Below are positions 50,404 to 59,520 of a DNA stretch of 63,984 nt, piece after piece (positions within the stretch are counted from its first letter, which is position 1; each line of letters opens with the position of its first letter). Under the pieces are notes generated by a model. The model had not been told where the DNA came from. It did not search any database and worked only from the letters and a program-made list of their open reading frames with translations. The translations under genes were made by a program, and so were the position numbers. Source of the DNA: Holophagaceae bacterium (GTDB taxonomy: Bacteria > Acidobacteriota > Holophagae > Holophagales > Holophagaceae); assembly GCA_025357545.1 (NCBI GenBank), contig JANXPB010000165.1, forward strand, positions 1 to 63,984, written 5' to 3'.

Positions 50404-51696
50404 ATGCACGCCGTGACTCATGAAATCATCTGCGAACTGAAAGGCATCCAGAAGTCTTTCGACCGGGGCAACGGGAAGCCGTTGAGGGTGCTGGAGGACA
50501 TCAACCTGGATATCCGCGCCAACGAGGTGGTGGCGCTCATCGGCCCCTCGGGCTGCGGGAAATCCACCATCCTGCGCATCTTTGCCGGGCTGATTTCCGC
50601 CAGCAAAGGCAAGGTTTACTATCATCAACAGGAAATGAACGGGCTCACTCCGGGCGTGGCCATCGTGTTCCAAGGCTTTGCTCTGTATCCGTGGATGACT
50701 GTGGAGGAAAACGTCCGCACGGTGCTGCGCGCCAAGGGCATGGCCGAGGATGACGTCCGCACCCGGGCCAATCGCGCCATCAGCCTGGTGGGGCTCGAGG
50801 GTTTCGAAGAAGCCTACCCCCGGGAGCTGTCCGGCGGCATGAAGCAGCGCGTGGGCATGGCCCGCGCGCTCTCAGTGGATCCGGAAATCCTGTTCATGGA
50901 CGAGCCTTTCAGCGCCGTGGACGCCCTCACGGCCGAAGGCCTCCGGGCGGAGATCCTGGACATCTGGAGTGACACCGCCACCAACCCATCCAGCATCCTG
51001 ATGGTCAGCCACGACATCAAGGAAGTCGCCTACATGGCCGACCGCATCGTGGTGCTGTCCGCCAACCCCGGCCGGGTGCGCACCATCGTGGAGAACCCGC
51101 TGGCAAGGCCCCGGGACTCGCGCAGCCCCGAGTTCCTGCGCCTGGTGGACCAGCTGCACGACATCATCACCAGCACCGAGCTGCCGGACGTGGAGATCTC
51201 GGCGCCGGAGCCCAGTTTGCTGTCCGACACGGTGGAACCCCTGCCTCCAGCCCCCAGCACCGACATCCTGGGTCTGCTGGAATTCCTGGAGATCCAGGGC
51301 GGCACCTGCGACCTCTTCCAGGTGGTGGCCCACACCCACGTGGCCTTCGAGAAGGTGCTGGCTTCGGTGAAGGGCGCCGAGATGCTCGATTTCGTGGACA
51401 CGCCCAAGCGCATGGTGGTACTCACGCCCTTGGGCCAGCGCTTCGTGCGCGCCAACATGGACCAGCGCAAAGATATCTGGAAGGAGCAGCTCCTGGCCCT
51501 GCGGTTGTTCCGCATCATCGGCGAAATGCTGGAGATGCACCATGGCGAGCTGAAGCGCCATGAGGTCATCGCCGAGATCCAACAGCGGCTGCCCATGGAG
51601 AACCCCGAACTGACCTTCGAGACGCTGGTCACCTGGGGCAGGTTCGGTGAGCTCTTCGCTTATCGCGAGGATCGCGGCGTGCTCACACCGGAATGA
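50404..51696 (+). CDS. ABC transporter ATP-binding protein with AAA-associated C-terminal domain
   Basis: A 430-residue ATPase of the NitT/TauT class. Walker A is LIGPSGCGKST, the Q-loop is VFQGFALYPWMT, the signature is ELSGGMKQRVGMARAL, Walker B is ILFMDEPFSAVD and the switch His is in MVSHDIKEV. The extra ~150 C-terminal residues (TDILGLLEFLEIQGGTCDLF onward) match the AAA-associated/PF09821-like domain, which is winged-helix-like and probably regulatory. The stop overlaps the porin ATG (ATGA). Confidence 0.92.
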   Translation: MHAVTHEIICELKGIQKSFDRGNGKPLRVLEDINLDIRANEVVALIGPSGCGKSTILRIFAGLISASKGKVYYHQQEMNGLTPGVAIVFQGFALYPWMTVEENVRTVLRAKGMAEDDVRTRANRAISLVGLEGFEEAYPRELSGGMKQRVGMARALSVDPEILFMDEPFSAVDALTAEGLRAEILDIWSDTATNPSSILMVSHDIKEVAYMADRIVVLSANPGRVRTIVENPLARPRDSRSPEFLRLVDQLHDIITSTELPDVEISAPEPSLLSDTVEPLPPAPSTDILGLLEFLEIQGGTCDLFQVVAHTHVAFEKVLASVKGAEMLDFVDTPKRMVVLTPLGQRFVRANMDQRKDIWKEQLLALRLFRIIGEMLEMHHGELKRHEVIAEIQQRLPMENPELTFETLVTWGRFGELFAYREDRGVLTPE

Positions 51697-52997
51697 GGGG
51701 GCCCCGGATGAGGCCTGTCGCCCTCGCCCTGGCCGCGGCCTGCCTGGGGGCGTCGGCCCAGGAGGCCGGCGACGCAGCCTGGAACCTGCACGGCCAGGGC
51801 ACGTTGGTGGTCCAGGGCCATGGCGCCTTCGATTCGCCCTACGCGGGGCCCAACAGCTTCCAGTCCCGCAAGGAGACGCGCACCTCCTTCACCGCCACCT
51901 TGTTCGCCGGCTGGCGCCCCTGGCCGGGCTGCGAACTATACCTGAATCCCGAACTCAGCGCCGGCACCGGCGTCAGCCAGGTCCTGGGCCTGGCGGGCGC
52001 CCCCAACGGCGAGATCTACCGGGTGGACAGCCCCCAGTTGAAACTGAGCCTTGCGCGGGTCTTCCTGCGCCAGACCTGGTCGTTCGGGGGCGCCTCCCAG
52101 CGGGTCGGCAGCGACCAGAACCAGCTGGCGGGCTCCCAACCAGGCCGCCGTCTGGTGCTCACGGCCGGCCGCTTCAGCACGCTGGATGTCTTCGACGCCA
52201 ACAGCTACGCCCACGATCCGCGCACCCAGTTCCTGAACTGGGCCCTCATGGGCTCCGCTGCCTGGGACTACCCGGCGGATACCCGCGGCTACACCTGGGG
52301 CATTGCGCTGGAAGGTTATTGGGATGCCTGGGCGCTGCGCCTGGGCAGCTTCCTGGAACCCCTCAAGGCCAACCAGCTGGACTTCGACCACCAGATATCG
52401 CGGGCCCACGGGGACGTGGTGGAACTTGAGCACGACCATGCCTGCGCCGGCCAGGAGGGCAAGCTCCGGGCGCTGCTCTTCATCAACCAAGCCCGCATGG
52501 GCGAGTACCGCCAGGCTCTCTCCTCGCCACTGCCCGATGTGACCGCCACCCGCGCGCCGGGCCGCCGCAAGTACGGCTGGGCGCTCAACGCAGAACAATC
52601 ACTCTCAAGCGACCTGGGCGCCTTCGCCCGCTACAGCTGGAACGACGGCGCCACCGAGACGTGGGCCTTCACGGAAATCGATCGCAGCCTGTCCATGGGG
52701 TTCCAGGCTAGAGGCACTGCCTGGGGACGTCCTGCGGACAAGGTTTCGCTAGCCTTCGTCTCCAACAGGCTCAGTAGGGACCACGCGGATTACTTGAGGG
52801 CGGGCGGGTCTGGCTTCCTGTTGGGCGATGGTCGCTTGAACGAAGGCGGCGAGCGCATTCTCGAGACCGTTTACAACGCTCAGATGGGATCTCATCTGAA
52901 CTTGAGCCTAGACGCCCAGCGGGTGTGGAGCCCCGGCTACAACCGGGACCGCGGGCCGGTCAACCTCTTCGCGCTGCGGATCCACGCGGCCTTCTAG
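51693..52997 (+). CDS. OprB-like outer-membrane porin
   Basis: A 434-residue exported barrel protein. A signal peptide (RPVALALAAACLGASAQ) is followed by typical carbohydrate-porin text: NSFQSRKETRTSFTATLFAG, LYLNPELSAGTGVSQV, LSLARVFLRQTW and a C-terminal strand ending in aromatic Phe (FALRIHAAF), the usual outer-membrane insertion signal. Translation is coupled to the ATPase stop; ATG 51708, behind GAGGGG, is an alternative start. It presumably passes the transporter's substrate across the outer membrane. Its stop overlaps that of the convergent EamA gene as CTAG. Confidence 0.85.
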   Translation: MRGPRMRPVALALAAACLGASAQEAGDAAWNLHGQGTLVVQGHGAFDSPYAGPNSFQSRKETRTSFTATLFAGWRPWPGCELYLNPELSAGTGVSQVLGLAGAPNGEIYRVDSPQLKLSLARVFLRQTWSFGGASQRVGSDQNQLAGSQPGRRLVLTAGRFSTLDVFDANSYAHDPRTQFLNWALMGSAAWDYPADTRGYTWGIALEGYWDAWALRLGSFLEPLKANQLDFDHQISRAHGDVVELEHDHACAGQEGKLRALLFINQARMGEYRQALSSPLPDVTATRAPGRRKYGWALNAEQSLSSDLGAFARYSWNDGATETWAFTEIDRSLSMGFQARGTAWGRPADKVSLAFVSNRLSRDHADYLRAGGSGFLLGDGRLNEGGERILETVYNAQMGSHLNLSLDAQRVWSPGYNRDRGPVNLFALRIHAAF

Positions 52998-53893
52998 GTC
53001 AGTTTCAGCCGCGGCATGGGCGGCGCGAGGGCCGCCACGGTGATGCCCGCCAGGATCAACCCCGCTCCCAACCCCTGCATGGGTTTGACCGCTTCACCGA
53101 GGAGCAGCCAGCCGAGGATCACGGTGGTGATGGCCTGGGTGAGCAACCCGAGGCTGCCCAGGCTGGGGCTGATATGGCCGAGGCCCCAGGTGATGAGCCA
53201 CCAGGCGAGCACTTGCACGACTAGCCCCAGCCCCAGGAGCGCAAACCAGGCGCGGAGCGGGAACCCCGTGAAGGCATCCCCTTGGACCAGGCCGATGCTG
53301 CCGAAGCCCCCCAGGCAGATGACGACGACCCAGAACAGGGCGCACGGCGCGCTGAGGTGGGCCCGGGCCTTGGCCACGGCCAAGGTGAATACCGCGTACC
53401 AAAGCGAGGCGACTGCGCCCAGGAACTCGCCGCGGCCCGTGCCCCACCGGGCCCCCTTCGCGAAGCCCAGCACCAGGGCGCCCGCCAACGCCAGTGCGAG
53501 CCCTGCCCAAAACCGTTTGCGCAGGCGCGCTGACATGAAGACCACGGCGATAAGGGCCACCCAGAGCGGCGCCAAACCCACCAGCAGCGTGGCATTGGCC
53601 GCAGAGGTGTAATGCATGGCCACGTGCCAGGTCCAGAGATCACCCGTGAAGCAGAGGCCCGCTATGATCGCCCAGAGGGTGCCCTGGCCGACGGAATCGG
53701 TGTCGTTCCCGGCCCTGGCCGGTGACCGCCAGGCCAGCAGCGCGACCCCGGGCACCGCGAACAGCATGCGGTAGAAGCCCACCATCACAGGGCTCGCGGG
53801 CGCGGACCAGCGTACGAAAATGGCGGCGAAACCCAAGAGCCCCGCGCCCAAAATCGTGGCCATGAGCCCGGAGGAATGGTTGGATCTATCCAT
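52994..53893 (-). CDS. EamA/DMT-family transporter
   Basis: A 299-residue inner-membrane protein with about ten helices formed by two EamA repeats. Examples are GLLGFAAIFVRWSAPASPV, YTSAANATLLVGLAPLWVA and ITTVILGWLLLGEAVKP, the last being the canonical EamA end motif. It belongs to the drug/metabolite exporters; substrate unknown. ATG 53893 is used; an in-frame TTG lies at 53911. The stop overlaps the convergent porin stop. Confidence 0.88.
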   Translation of the reverse strand: MDRSNHSSGLMATILGAGLLGFAAIFVRWSAPASPVMVGFYRMLFAVPGVALLAWRSPARAGNDTDSVGQGTLWAIIAGLCFTGDLWTWHVAMHYTSAANATLLVGLAPLWVALIAVVFMSARLRKRFWAGLALALAGALVLGFAKGARWGTGRGEFLGAVASLWYAVFTLAVAKARAHLSAPCALFWVVVICLGGFGSIGLVQGDAFTGFPLRAWFALLGLGLVVQVLAWWLITWGLGHISPSLGSLGLLTQAITTVILGWLLLGEAVKPMQGLGAGLILAGITVAALAPPMPRLKLT

Positions 53894-53933
53894 CCCCCCA
53901 GCATGGGGCAAGGCAGGTCGATTTGGATTGGCT

Positions 53934-55151
53934 TCAGTTGGCCCAGCGGCTCACTTGCTCCCACACATCCTGGTCGTTGGCTTGGCCGTTCAGCAGAATG
54001 GCGAAGACCCGCAACTTGCCATCGGGGGTCTGGAGCACTCCGCAGACTGTATCGACCCCGTTCAGGTGGCCGGTCTTGCAGCGCACTCGGCGCGCGAGGT
54101 TCGGATCCTTGATCTTCAGGCGCCACGGTTCGCCACCGATCACCTTCAAGGAGGCCTGGAATTCCGGGCCCACTTCGAAATCGTTCCACGCGCCGCGCAG
54201 CACCACGGCGAGGGTTCGGGCCGAAAGGCGGTTGTCCTTGCTCAGGCCCGAGCCGTCGGTGATGTGGATCTTGTCGGGGCCGAGGCCGTAATTGCTCTGG
54301 TAGAAGGCCTGGATCCGGGCGATGCCCTTGGGCCAGGAGCCATCGCCCAGCGCCTTCACCAGGGTTTCCACCATGAAGTTGTTGGAGAATTTGTTGATGT
54401 CCTGCACCAGCATGCGCAACGGCGGCGACGCGTAATCGATGATCTTGCGGGAAGGATACCCGCTGCTGGGAATGCCGTCGAAACTGATGCCCGACTCCAG
54501 AAAAATGCGCTGCAAGGTGGTGTAGGCCAGGGCATCGGGATCTCCCACCAGATTGCCCTTTTCGTCCCGGTTGAAATTCACCGCCAGGGGCGTGATGGGG
54601 GGGGTGGTGTTGGCGCTGGTGTTCTCCCACCCGATGCCATAGCGCTGGGTGTCGAAGGCGCTCTGGTCCAGCCGCAGGCGTCCGGTCACCCGTTGGATGC
54701 CCGCGCGCTTCAGTTCCTGGGCCAACAGCCAGATGCGCTCGGAAGTCAGGAAGGGGTCCCCGCCCCCCTTGATGACAAGGTCGCCATGCACGGTATTCCC
54801 GGCCAGTTCGCCGAACACTTCCGTCTTCAGCTGGAAGTCGGGTTTCCAGGCGCGCAGGATCGCATAGGTGGAGATGACCTTGGTGATGCTGGCGGGGGTG
54901 AGGTCCAAATCGGGATTGTGGGATTCCAGCAGTTTTCCGCTTTGCAGATCCCAGATCCCAGCGGACACCGCGATGCCTTTGGCCTCCAAGCGGCGGGCCC
55001 AGGCATCGAAGGACTCGGCGGGAGAAGTGGCCAGAGGCCCCAGAGGGTCCAGTGGCGCAACCGAGCGGCTTCGGGCCTGAACCCCCACCGCCAAGGCCGC
55101 AGCGGCCACCAGGGCCAAGGGCACCACCCAGCTACCGCCACTGATTCTCAA
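53934..55151 (-). CDS. dacB: D-alanyl-D-alanine carboxypeptidase/endopeptidase (PBP4, DacB type)
   Basis: A 405-residue exported serine peptidase of peptidoglycan remodelling. The N-terminal segment is a signal anchor (SWVVPLALVAAAALAVGV). The active-site triad of motifs is complete: SxxK in LTPASITKVIS, SxN in INKFSNNFMVE and KTG in RCKTGHLNGV. The large insert typical of PBP4 is present but short. The start is TTG at 55151, overlapping the upstream TGA as TTGA, with GGAGG six bases before it, so translation is coupled to the pseudopilin gene. Confidence 0.92.
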   Translation of the reverse strand: MRISGGSWVVPLALVAAAALAVGVQARSRSVAPLDPLGPLATSPAESFDAWARRLEAKGIAVSAGIWDLQSGKLLESHNPDLDLTPASITKVISTYAILRAWKPDFQLKTEVFGELAGNTVHGDLVIKGGGDPFLTSERIWLLAQELKRAGIQRVTGRLRLDQSAFDTQRYGIGWENTSANTTPPITPLAVNFNRDEKGNLVGDPDALAYTTLQRIFLESGISFDGIPSSGYPSRKIIDYASPPLRMLVQDINKFSNNFMVETLVKALGDGSWPKGIARIQAFYQSNYGLGPDKIHITDGSGLSKDNRLSARTLAVVLRGAWNDFEVGPEFQASLKVIGGEPWRLKIKDPNLARRVRCKTGHLNGVDTVCGVLQTPDGKLRVFAILLNGQANDQDVWEQVSRWAN

Positions 55152-55756
55152 TTTTTTCCTCCACCCACAGGCTTGGTGCCCTTGTCGCCCTCGCCCCCGC
55201 TTTGCACCCCAAGAGGTATGGACTGGTTGGGCTGGCCCAGCGGCACTCCCAGCAGGTTGTTGGTGGCGGAAAAGGCCCAATCGCTGTAGATCGTCTTCTG
55301 GTTGTAGATCTTGAAACTATCCAGCTGGCTCTTGCTCTTCACGCCCACGATAGGCAGGCTGCGGGTGTCACCCGTGGCGCCGGGTTGGACGGCATAGATG
55401 AAATCCCATTCACCGGCCTCGGTCATGGGGTCCTTATAGATTTTTCGAATGATGCGCGGCCGGACCGTCTCCAGTTCCGCCAAGGCGTTCGGGTAGCGGC
55501 CCGTCTTGGCCGCGAAGACGCGGATCGCCTTGGCGATACTCTCGCCCCGGAAGATCAATTCCGCTTCCTGTTCGCGGCGCACTTCCGTGGTGATGGCCGG
55601 GATCCCCTTCATCAACAGGATGCCCATGATGGTGATGAAGGCCAGCAGCATGGCCATGATGAAGCCGCGTTGCCCTTCGCGCCTGCCCGGGGCACCCTTG
55701 GCGCCCCAAGCGGGGCGGAAGGCGGCGGAGGGGCTCGATGGCTTAGGAATCGTCAC
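55148..55756 (-). CDS. Type II secretion/pilus pseudopilin-like protein
   Basis: A 202-residue protein. A short basic leader ends in RREGQRGFIM, a prepilin-peptidase-like site. A hydrophobic helix follows (MAMLLAFITIMGILLM). The mature part contains EQEAELIFRGESIAKAIRVF and KTGRYPNALAELE, typical of GspG-like pseudopilins. The expected Glu five residues after the cleavage site is absent (FIMAM). No other secretion genes are nearby. It overlaps the dacB start by four bases, an unusual partner. Confidence 0.75.
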   Translation of the reverse strand: MTIPKPSSPSAAFRPAWGAKGAPGRREGQRGFIMAMLLAFITIMGILLMKGIPAITTEVRREQEAELIFRGESIAKAIRVFAAKTGRYPNALAELETVRPRIIRKIYKDPMTEAGEWDFIYAVQPGATGDTRSLPIVGVKSKSQLDSFKIYNQKTIYSDWAFSATNNLLGVPLGQPNQSIPLGVQSGGEGDKGTKPVGGGKN

Positions 55757-55839
55757 GGTTCTAGCCTATCGTGCCCCCAGTGGGCCAGGAGTTCCTATTT
55801 AGGAGCCGGTCCTGCCACCGCGACAGCAGGATCACTTTG

Positions 55840-57654
55840 TTACAAGGCTTTCCCCTTCCCCACCAGGGCCACAAGGGCCTCCACGGCCTTGGGATCGAAC
55901 TGGCTGCCAGCCCCGGCGCGAATCTCCTCCAGCACATTCGCCAGGGCTTTCGGGGCCTTATAGCCCTTGCCGGTGGTCATCACGTCGAAGGCTTCGATCA
56001 GCCCGATGATGCGGCTGCCGATGGGGATGGCTTCGCCCGCCAAGCCGTCCGGGTAGCCCTTCCCGTCCCACCGCTCGTGGTGGTGGCGGATGATGCGGAG
56101 TACGTCGAAGGGGAAGTTGAGATCCTTGAGGAAGGTCGCTGCCAACATCGGATGGGTGCGGGCCTTGGCGAGTTCTGCGGCGCTCAGTTCGGGTTTTTTC
56201 ATCATCTGCGGGTCCAGCAGCAGCGTTCCCACATCATGCAGGATGGCGGCGATGCTGATGGCCTCGACGTCGGCCGTGGGCAGCTCCAGCCGCAACGCCA
56301 CGCCGCGGGAGAGCTTGGCACAGGTGAGGCTGTGTTCCCGCATCCGGGGAGCGCGGCTCTCGCCGGATTTCAGAATGCGGTGGGACACCGACAGAAAGGC
56401 CCGGTGGTAGCGCTCGTGGAGCCGCCCTTCTTCCCTGTGCAGATGCAGGAGGTTGCCCACCTGGTGGATGGTGGCCTCGTCACTCTCCGAGAATGGGGAG
56501 TTGGCCAGCCTGAATACGAGCAGAAGATCCTGCCCGCCGGCCCTGCTGGAATCCGCCTCGCCCAGCCACAGGGGGAGGTAGGTGGTGAATACGCCGCCCA
56601 AGGGGGAGACCTCGCGCTTCTCCGGCCGGGTGAGAATTTGGAGATCTTCCTCCTTCAGGCCGGTGAGGTGGAAGGTGGCGTGGGCCAGGAGTTGCTGCTG
56701 CAGATCCGGCGAGAGGGGCCGGTCGCTGTACGCCAGGATGGGGCGGATCTCTTCGGGTTCATCCATCCACAGCGCCACCGCATCCAGCGCCATCATCTGG
56801 GCGAGCAGCCGGGCCGTTTCCCAAAAAAAGGCCCGCTGCTCTGGCAGGGCCATGCCGCGGCGCTTCCCCCCAACCGCGGGTTCGTCGCCGGTCTCCGGGC
56901 GGGACAGCGTGGGAATCGTGGGAGTGGCTGGAACAGGAGCAACGTCGCGTTTGGCCTGGACTCCCGACCGGGTATCCGTATCCCAGGGAAGCTGGGTAAA
57001 GCTCTCCTTGGACGTAAGCCCGGGTTCGGCGGGGTCCTTGGCCAGGGCCGCGCCCGCGGCCAATCCAGCCACATCAGCGAGCAGTCCGGACCTAGGACGC
57101 GGGCTCACCAGCGGCATGGGCATGGTGCCCCAGACAGCCGCCACCGTCCGGCGTGGGCGCCCAGCCACTGCGGGCTCGCCATAGGTATTCAAACCAGTCA
57201 GCACCTCCACGATGTCATTGCAGATCCGCATGGTGGGTTTTTCGTCCCGGTTCAAGTCAAAAAGTACGCCCTTGATGCGCTCCCGCTGCACCAACAGGCC
57301 CACCCAGTCCCCTTTCAGGTAGATCGGCGCCAGGAGGAACCGGGGCGCCTCGGATCCTTCCGAGAAAGGCCCCAACTCCGGAAAATCACCGACTTCGTTG
57401 ACTACAAAGGGCCGCTTCTCCCGCTGGACCCACAGCAGCAGGGGATCTTCCGGGGCGATGGCTTCTGGCGCATGGCTGCCCCTGGGCCAGCCGTACTCGC
57501 ACACCAGGCTGAAAACCCCTTCCCCCGCCTGTCCCTTAGGCACCCGCAGGTAGAGCGCGCCCTTGCTGCTGCCCACTTCCTCCAGGCAGCGGTAGAGCTC
57601 CTGCGTGCACTGGTGCGCCAGTTCGCCACTGAAGGCCGGAGGAAGGGGAGTCAT
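55840..57654 (-). CDS. GAF-like and HD-GYP domain protein
   Basis: A 604-residue protein. An N-terminal GAF-like region (~residues 10-140), a long variable linker and a second GAF-like region (~270-415) precede a C-terminal HD-GYP domain (~430-600). The HD motif appears as AILHDVGTLLL and the later signature as HHERWDGKGYPDGLAG with IEAFDVMTT. HD-GYP proteins degrade cyclic di-GMP. Here Lys of HDxGK is Thr, and Asp of the DAFD motif is Glu, so activity may be altered. No GGDEF domain is attached. Confidence 0.88.
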   Translation of the reverse strand: MTPLPPAFSGELAHQCTQELYRCLEEVGSSKGALYLRVPKGQAGEGVFSLVCEYGWPRGSHAPEAIAPEDPLLLWVQREKRPFVVNEVGDFPELGPFSEGSEAPRFLLAPIYLKGDWVGLLVQRERIKGVLFDLNRDEKPTMRICNDIVEVLTGLNTYGEPAVAGRPRRTVAAVWGTMPMPLVSPRPRSGLLADVAGLAAGAALAKDPAEPGLTSKESFTQLPWDTDTRSGVQAKRDVAPVPATPTIPTLSRPETGDEPAVGGKRRGMALPEQRAFFWETARLLAQMMALDAVALWMDEPEEIRPILAYSDRPLSPDLQQQLLAHATFHLTGLKEEDLQILTRPEKREVSPLGGVFTTYLPLWLGEADSSRAGGQDLLLVFRLANSPFSESDEATIHQVGNLLHLHREEGRLHERYHRAFLSVSHRILKSGESRAPRMREHSLTCAKLSRGVALRLELPTADVEAISIAAILHDVGTLLLDPQMMKKPELSAAELAKARTHPMLAATFLKDLNFPFDVLRIIRHHHERWDGKGYPDGLAGEAIPIGSRIIGLIEAFDVMTTGKGYKAPKALANVLEEIRAGAGSQFDPKAVEALVALVGKGKAL

Positions 57655-57765
57655 GGGTCGGAGGGCCGGAACCTGCTGAGTGAGGGTTGGTGGGAACGGG
57701 GTGGGAAGAACTCGATCCTAGGCCAAATCCTCTCCCCCTGCCAGAACCCCCCACTGCCGAAGCGA

Positions 57766-58662
57766 TCAAGGAAGTCCCTCCCAGGGCTCCTGCAGGCTGG
57801 TGACGCTCAGGGCGCGATCGATCCACCCGGTGAGATTCTTCAACTGGGAGCCGAAGCCGCATTCGTAGAAGGCTGGGCCAAAGGACCGCAGGCCCACCAC
57901 CGTGGCGGGCCAGTTCACAGCCGAGGCCACACTCACGATGGCCTCCTCCCACGCCTCGAAGCCCGAATCGATGGTCCGCCCGTCCAACGGCGAGACCAGC
58001 GGAAAGACAGGTTGGCCAGGGGTCCACTGGGCCACGCGGTCCTTGATCCGTGGCAGCAAGGGCGCCATATGGTCGCAATGGAGTGGATGGCGCACGGGCA
58101 GGAGCCCGCATTTCAGGGCCTCCGGCTCCACCGTGGCCACAAACGTTTCCAGGTCGGTGCGGGGCCCGGACACGGTGAACTGGGCCTTGCCATTGAGGTT
58201 CGAGAGCAGCAGTTCCGGCAGGCCTAAAAGCCTGTGCCGGACCTCTGCTTCCGTCATTCCGATGACGAAGGCCATGCCCATTTCTCCAGGAAGGTAGCGG
58301 GCCTCGGCGCAATCCTCGGTGGCCCGGATCAGCTCCAGGGCGGCGTCCAGCGGAACAACCTCGGCTGCCACCACCGCCGAGAAGAAGCCCATGGAATGCC
58401 CTGAAGCCGCGGCTGGCAAGGGCATCCCCACCGCCCGCTGGGCGCCAAAGAGCGCCACGGAATGGGCCAGCACGGCGCAGGGCGCATGGCGCTGGGCCCG
58501 CAGCGATTCCTCCGGCCCCTGGGCCATCCAAGCCCGCAGTGGATAGCCCATGAAAGCTTCAGCCTCGGCCATGGTTGCATTCCACCTTGCATCAGATGGC
58601 CACGGCCCCGACATGCCCACCGCTTCGGTGGCCTGGCCTGGAAACACCAACACGGGAGCCAT
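57766..58662 (-). CDS. FabD-like acyltransferase
   Basis: A 298-residue alpha/beta acyltransferase. VLVFPGQATEAVGM opens it, and the nucleophile is in SGHSMGFFSAVV. MAFVIGMTEAEV and the active-site His region RHPLHCDHM follow. The layout is that of malonyl-CoA:ACP transacylases. The Arg that binds the malonyl carboxylate seems absent: the aligned segment reads LIRATEDCAEA. A different acyl group is possible. No fatty-acid or polyketide synthesis gene is adjacent. Confidence 0.8.
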   Translation of the reverse strand: MAPVLVFPGQATEAVGMSGPWPSDARWNATMAEAEAFMGYPLRAWMAQGPEESLRAQRHAPCAVLAHSVALFGAQRAVGMPLPAAASGHSMGFFSAVVAAEVVPLDAALELIRATEDCAEARYLPGEMGMAFVIGMTEAEVRHRLLGLPELLLSNLNGKAQFTVSGPRTDLETFVATVEPEALKCGLLPVRHPLHCDHMAPLLPRIKDRVAQWTPGQPVFPLVSPLDGRTIDSGFEAWEEAIVSVASAVNWPATVVGLRSFGPAFYECGFGSQLKNLTGWIDRALSVTSLQEPWEGLP

Positions 58663-58827
58663 CAGGCTGCGGCGCCGAAGAACCTCGAGCCCACCCCGGC
58701 TGCCGGGCCAAGAAACAGGTGCGCCAGGATTTTCATGAATGCCTCCAACTTCAATGAGTGTAGCCAGAGCTCTTGAAGGCCTTCAGCTCTCCCGGGAAAG
58801 GCGTCTTCATGGGAAGATGGGGTTGAT

Positions 58828-58857
58828 CACCGAGGGCCCCACCTGGGGCCCTCGGTG
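58828..58857. promoter_or_regulatory. Hairpin upstream of PAP2 gene
   Basis: A perfect 13-bp GC-rich stem, CACCGAGGGCCCC (58828-58840) with 58845-58857, has a four-base loop. It ends 20 bases before the PAP2 ATG. No gene on the plus strand ends just upstream and no T-run follows, so it may lie in the 5' leader of the PAP2 gene. The rest of the 215-base gap shows no gene. Confidence 0.45.
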
Positions 58858-58877
58858 CACTGGAAGGAGTTTGCAGG

Positions 58878-59480
58878 ATGCAGCCAGTTGATTACCTGAT
58901 CCATCTGTTCATCAGCGTTTTCCTGATCTTCGGGGTCTATCAGTTCTATTTCTGGTGCCAACGGCAATCCTTCCGGCCGCCCATCAAGCTCTCCACCAAA
59001 ACCGACGACCTCTTCCCGTTCTGGCCCGTGTGGGCTTGGGTCTACAGCTTCCTGTACTACCCCGCCATCATCTACCTGAACTGGGTGGTGGGGTCCCCGC
59101 GGCACTACAACCACTTGGCCATGAGCTTCTTCATCCTGCTCTTCATGCAGATGGCCTTTTTCCTGCTGTTCCCGGTGGAGACGCCCCAAGAATGGCGCGG
59201 CTACAGCCAGGGTCCCGGGCCATCACGGTGGTTCCTGCGCCTGGTGCAGAGCTTTGACAAGCCTTCGAACTGCTTCCCATCCATGCATGTGAGTGTCGCC
59301 ACTCTCACCGCCTTCCATGCCTATTCCCACCTGGGGCCCTGGTCCTTTGCGTTCCCGGTGCTCATCGCGGTTTCCTGCGTCTTCACCAAGCAGCACTATC
59401 TCGTGGACCTGCCCTTCGGCGCGGTGCTGGGATGGGTGGCCTTCAAAGCCTTTTTGTGGATGGGTGGCGCGGCGGCCTAG
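58878..59480 (+). CDS. PAP2-superfamily membrane phosphatase
   Basis: A 200-residue protein with five to six helices. PAP2 motifs are visible as CFPSMHVSVATL (the SMH motif) and KQHYLVDLPFGAVLG with the catalytic His and Asp. The first motif (KxxxxxxRP) is weak, present as SFDKPSN. It resembles inositol-phosphorylceramide-synthase-like or undecaprenyl-pyrophosphate phosphatase-like enzymes. AAGGAG precedes the ATG by about nine bases. Substrate unknown. Confidence 0.82.
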   Translation: MQPVDYLIHLFISVFLIFGVYQFYFWCQRQSFRPPIKLSTKTDDLFPFWPVWAWVYSFLYYPAIIYLNWVVGSPRHYNHLAMSFFILLFMQMAFFLLFPVETPQEWRGYSQGPGPSRWFLRLVQSFDKPSNCFPSMHVSVATLTAFHAYSHLGPWSFAFPVLIAVSCVFTKQHYLVDLPFGAVLGWVAFKAFLWMGGAAA

Positions 59481-59520
59481 TAGGCCCATCGGAGGAACCT
59501 GACTCGATCGGCCGACCTGC

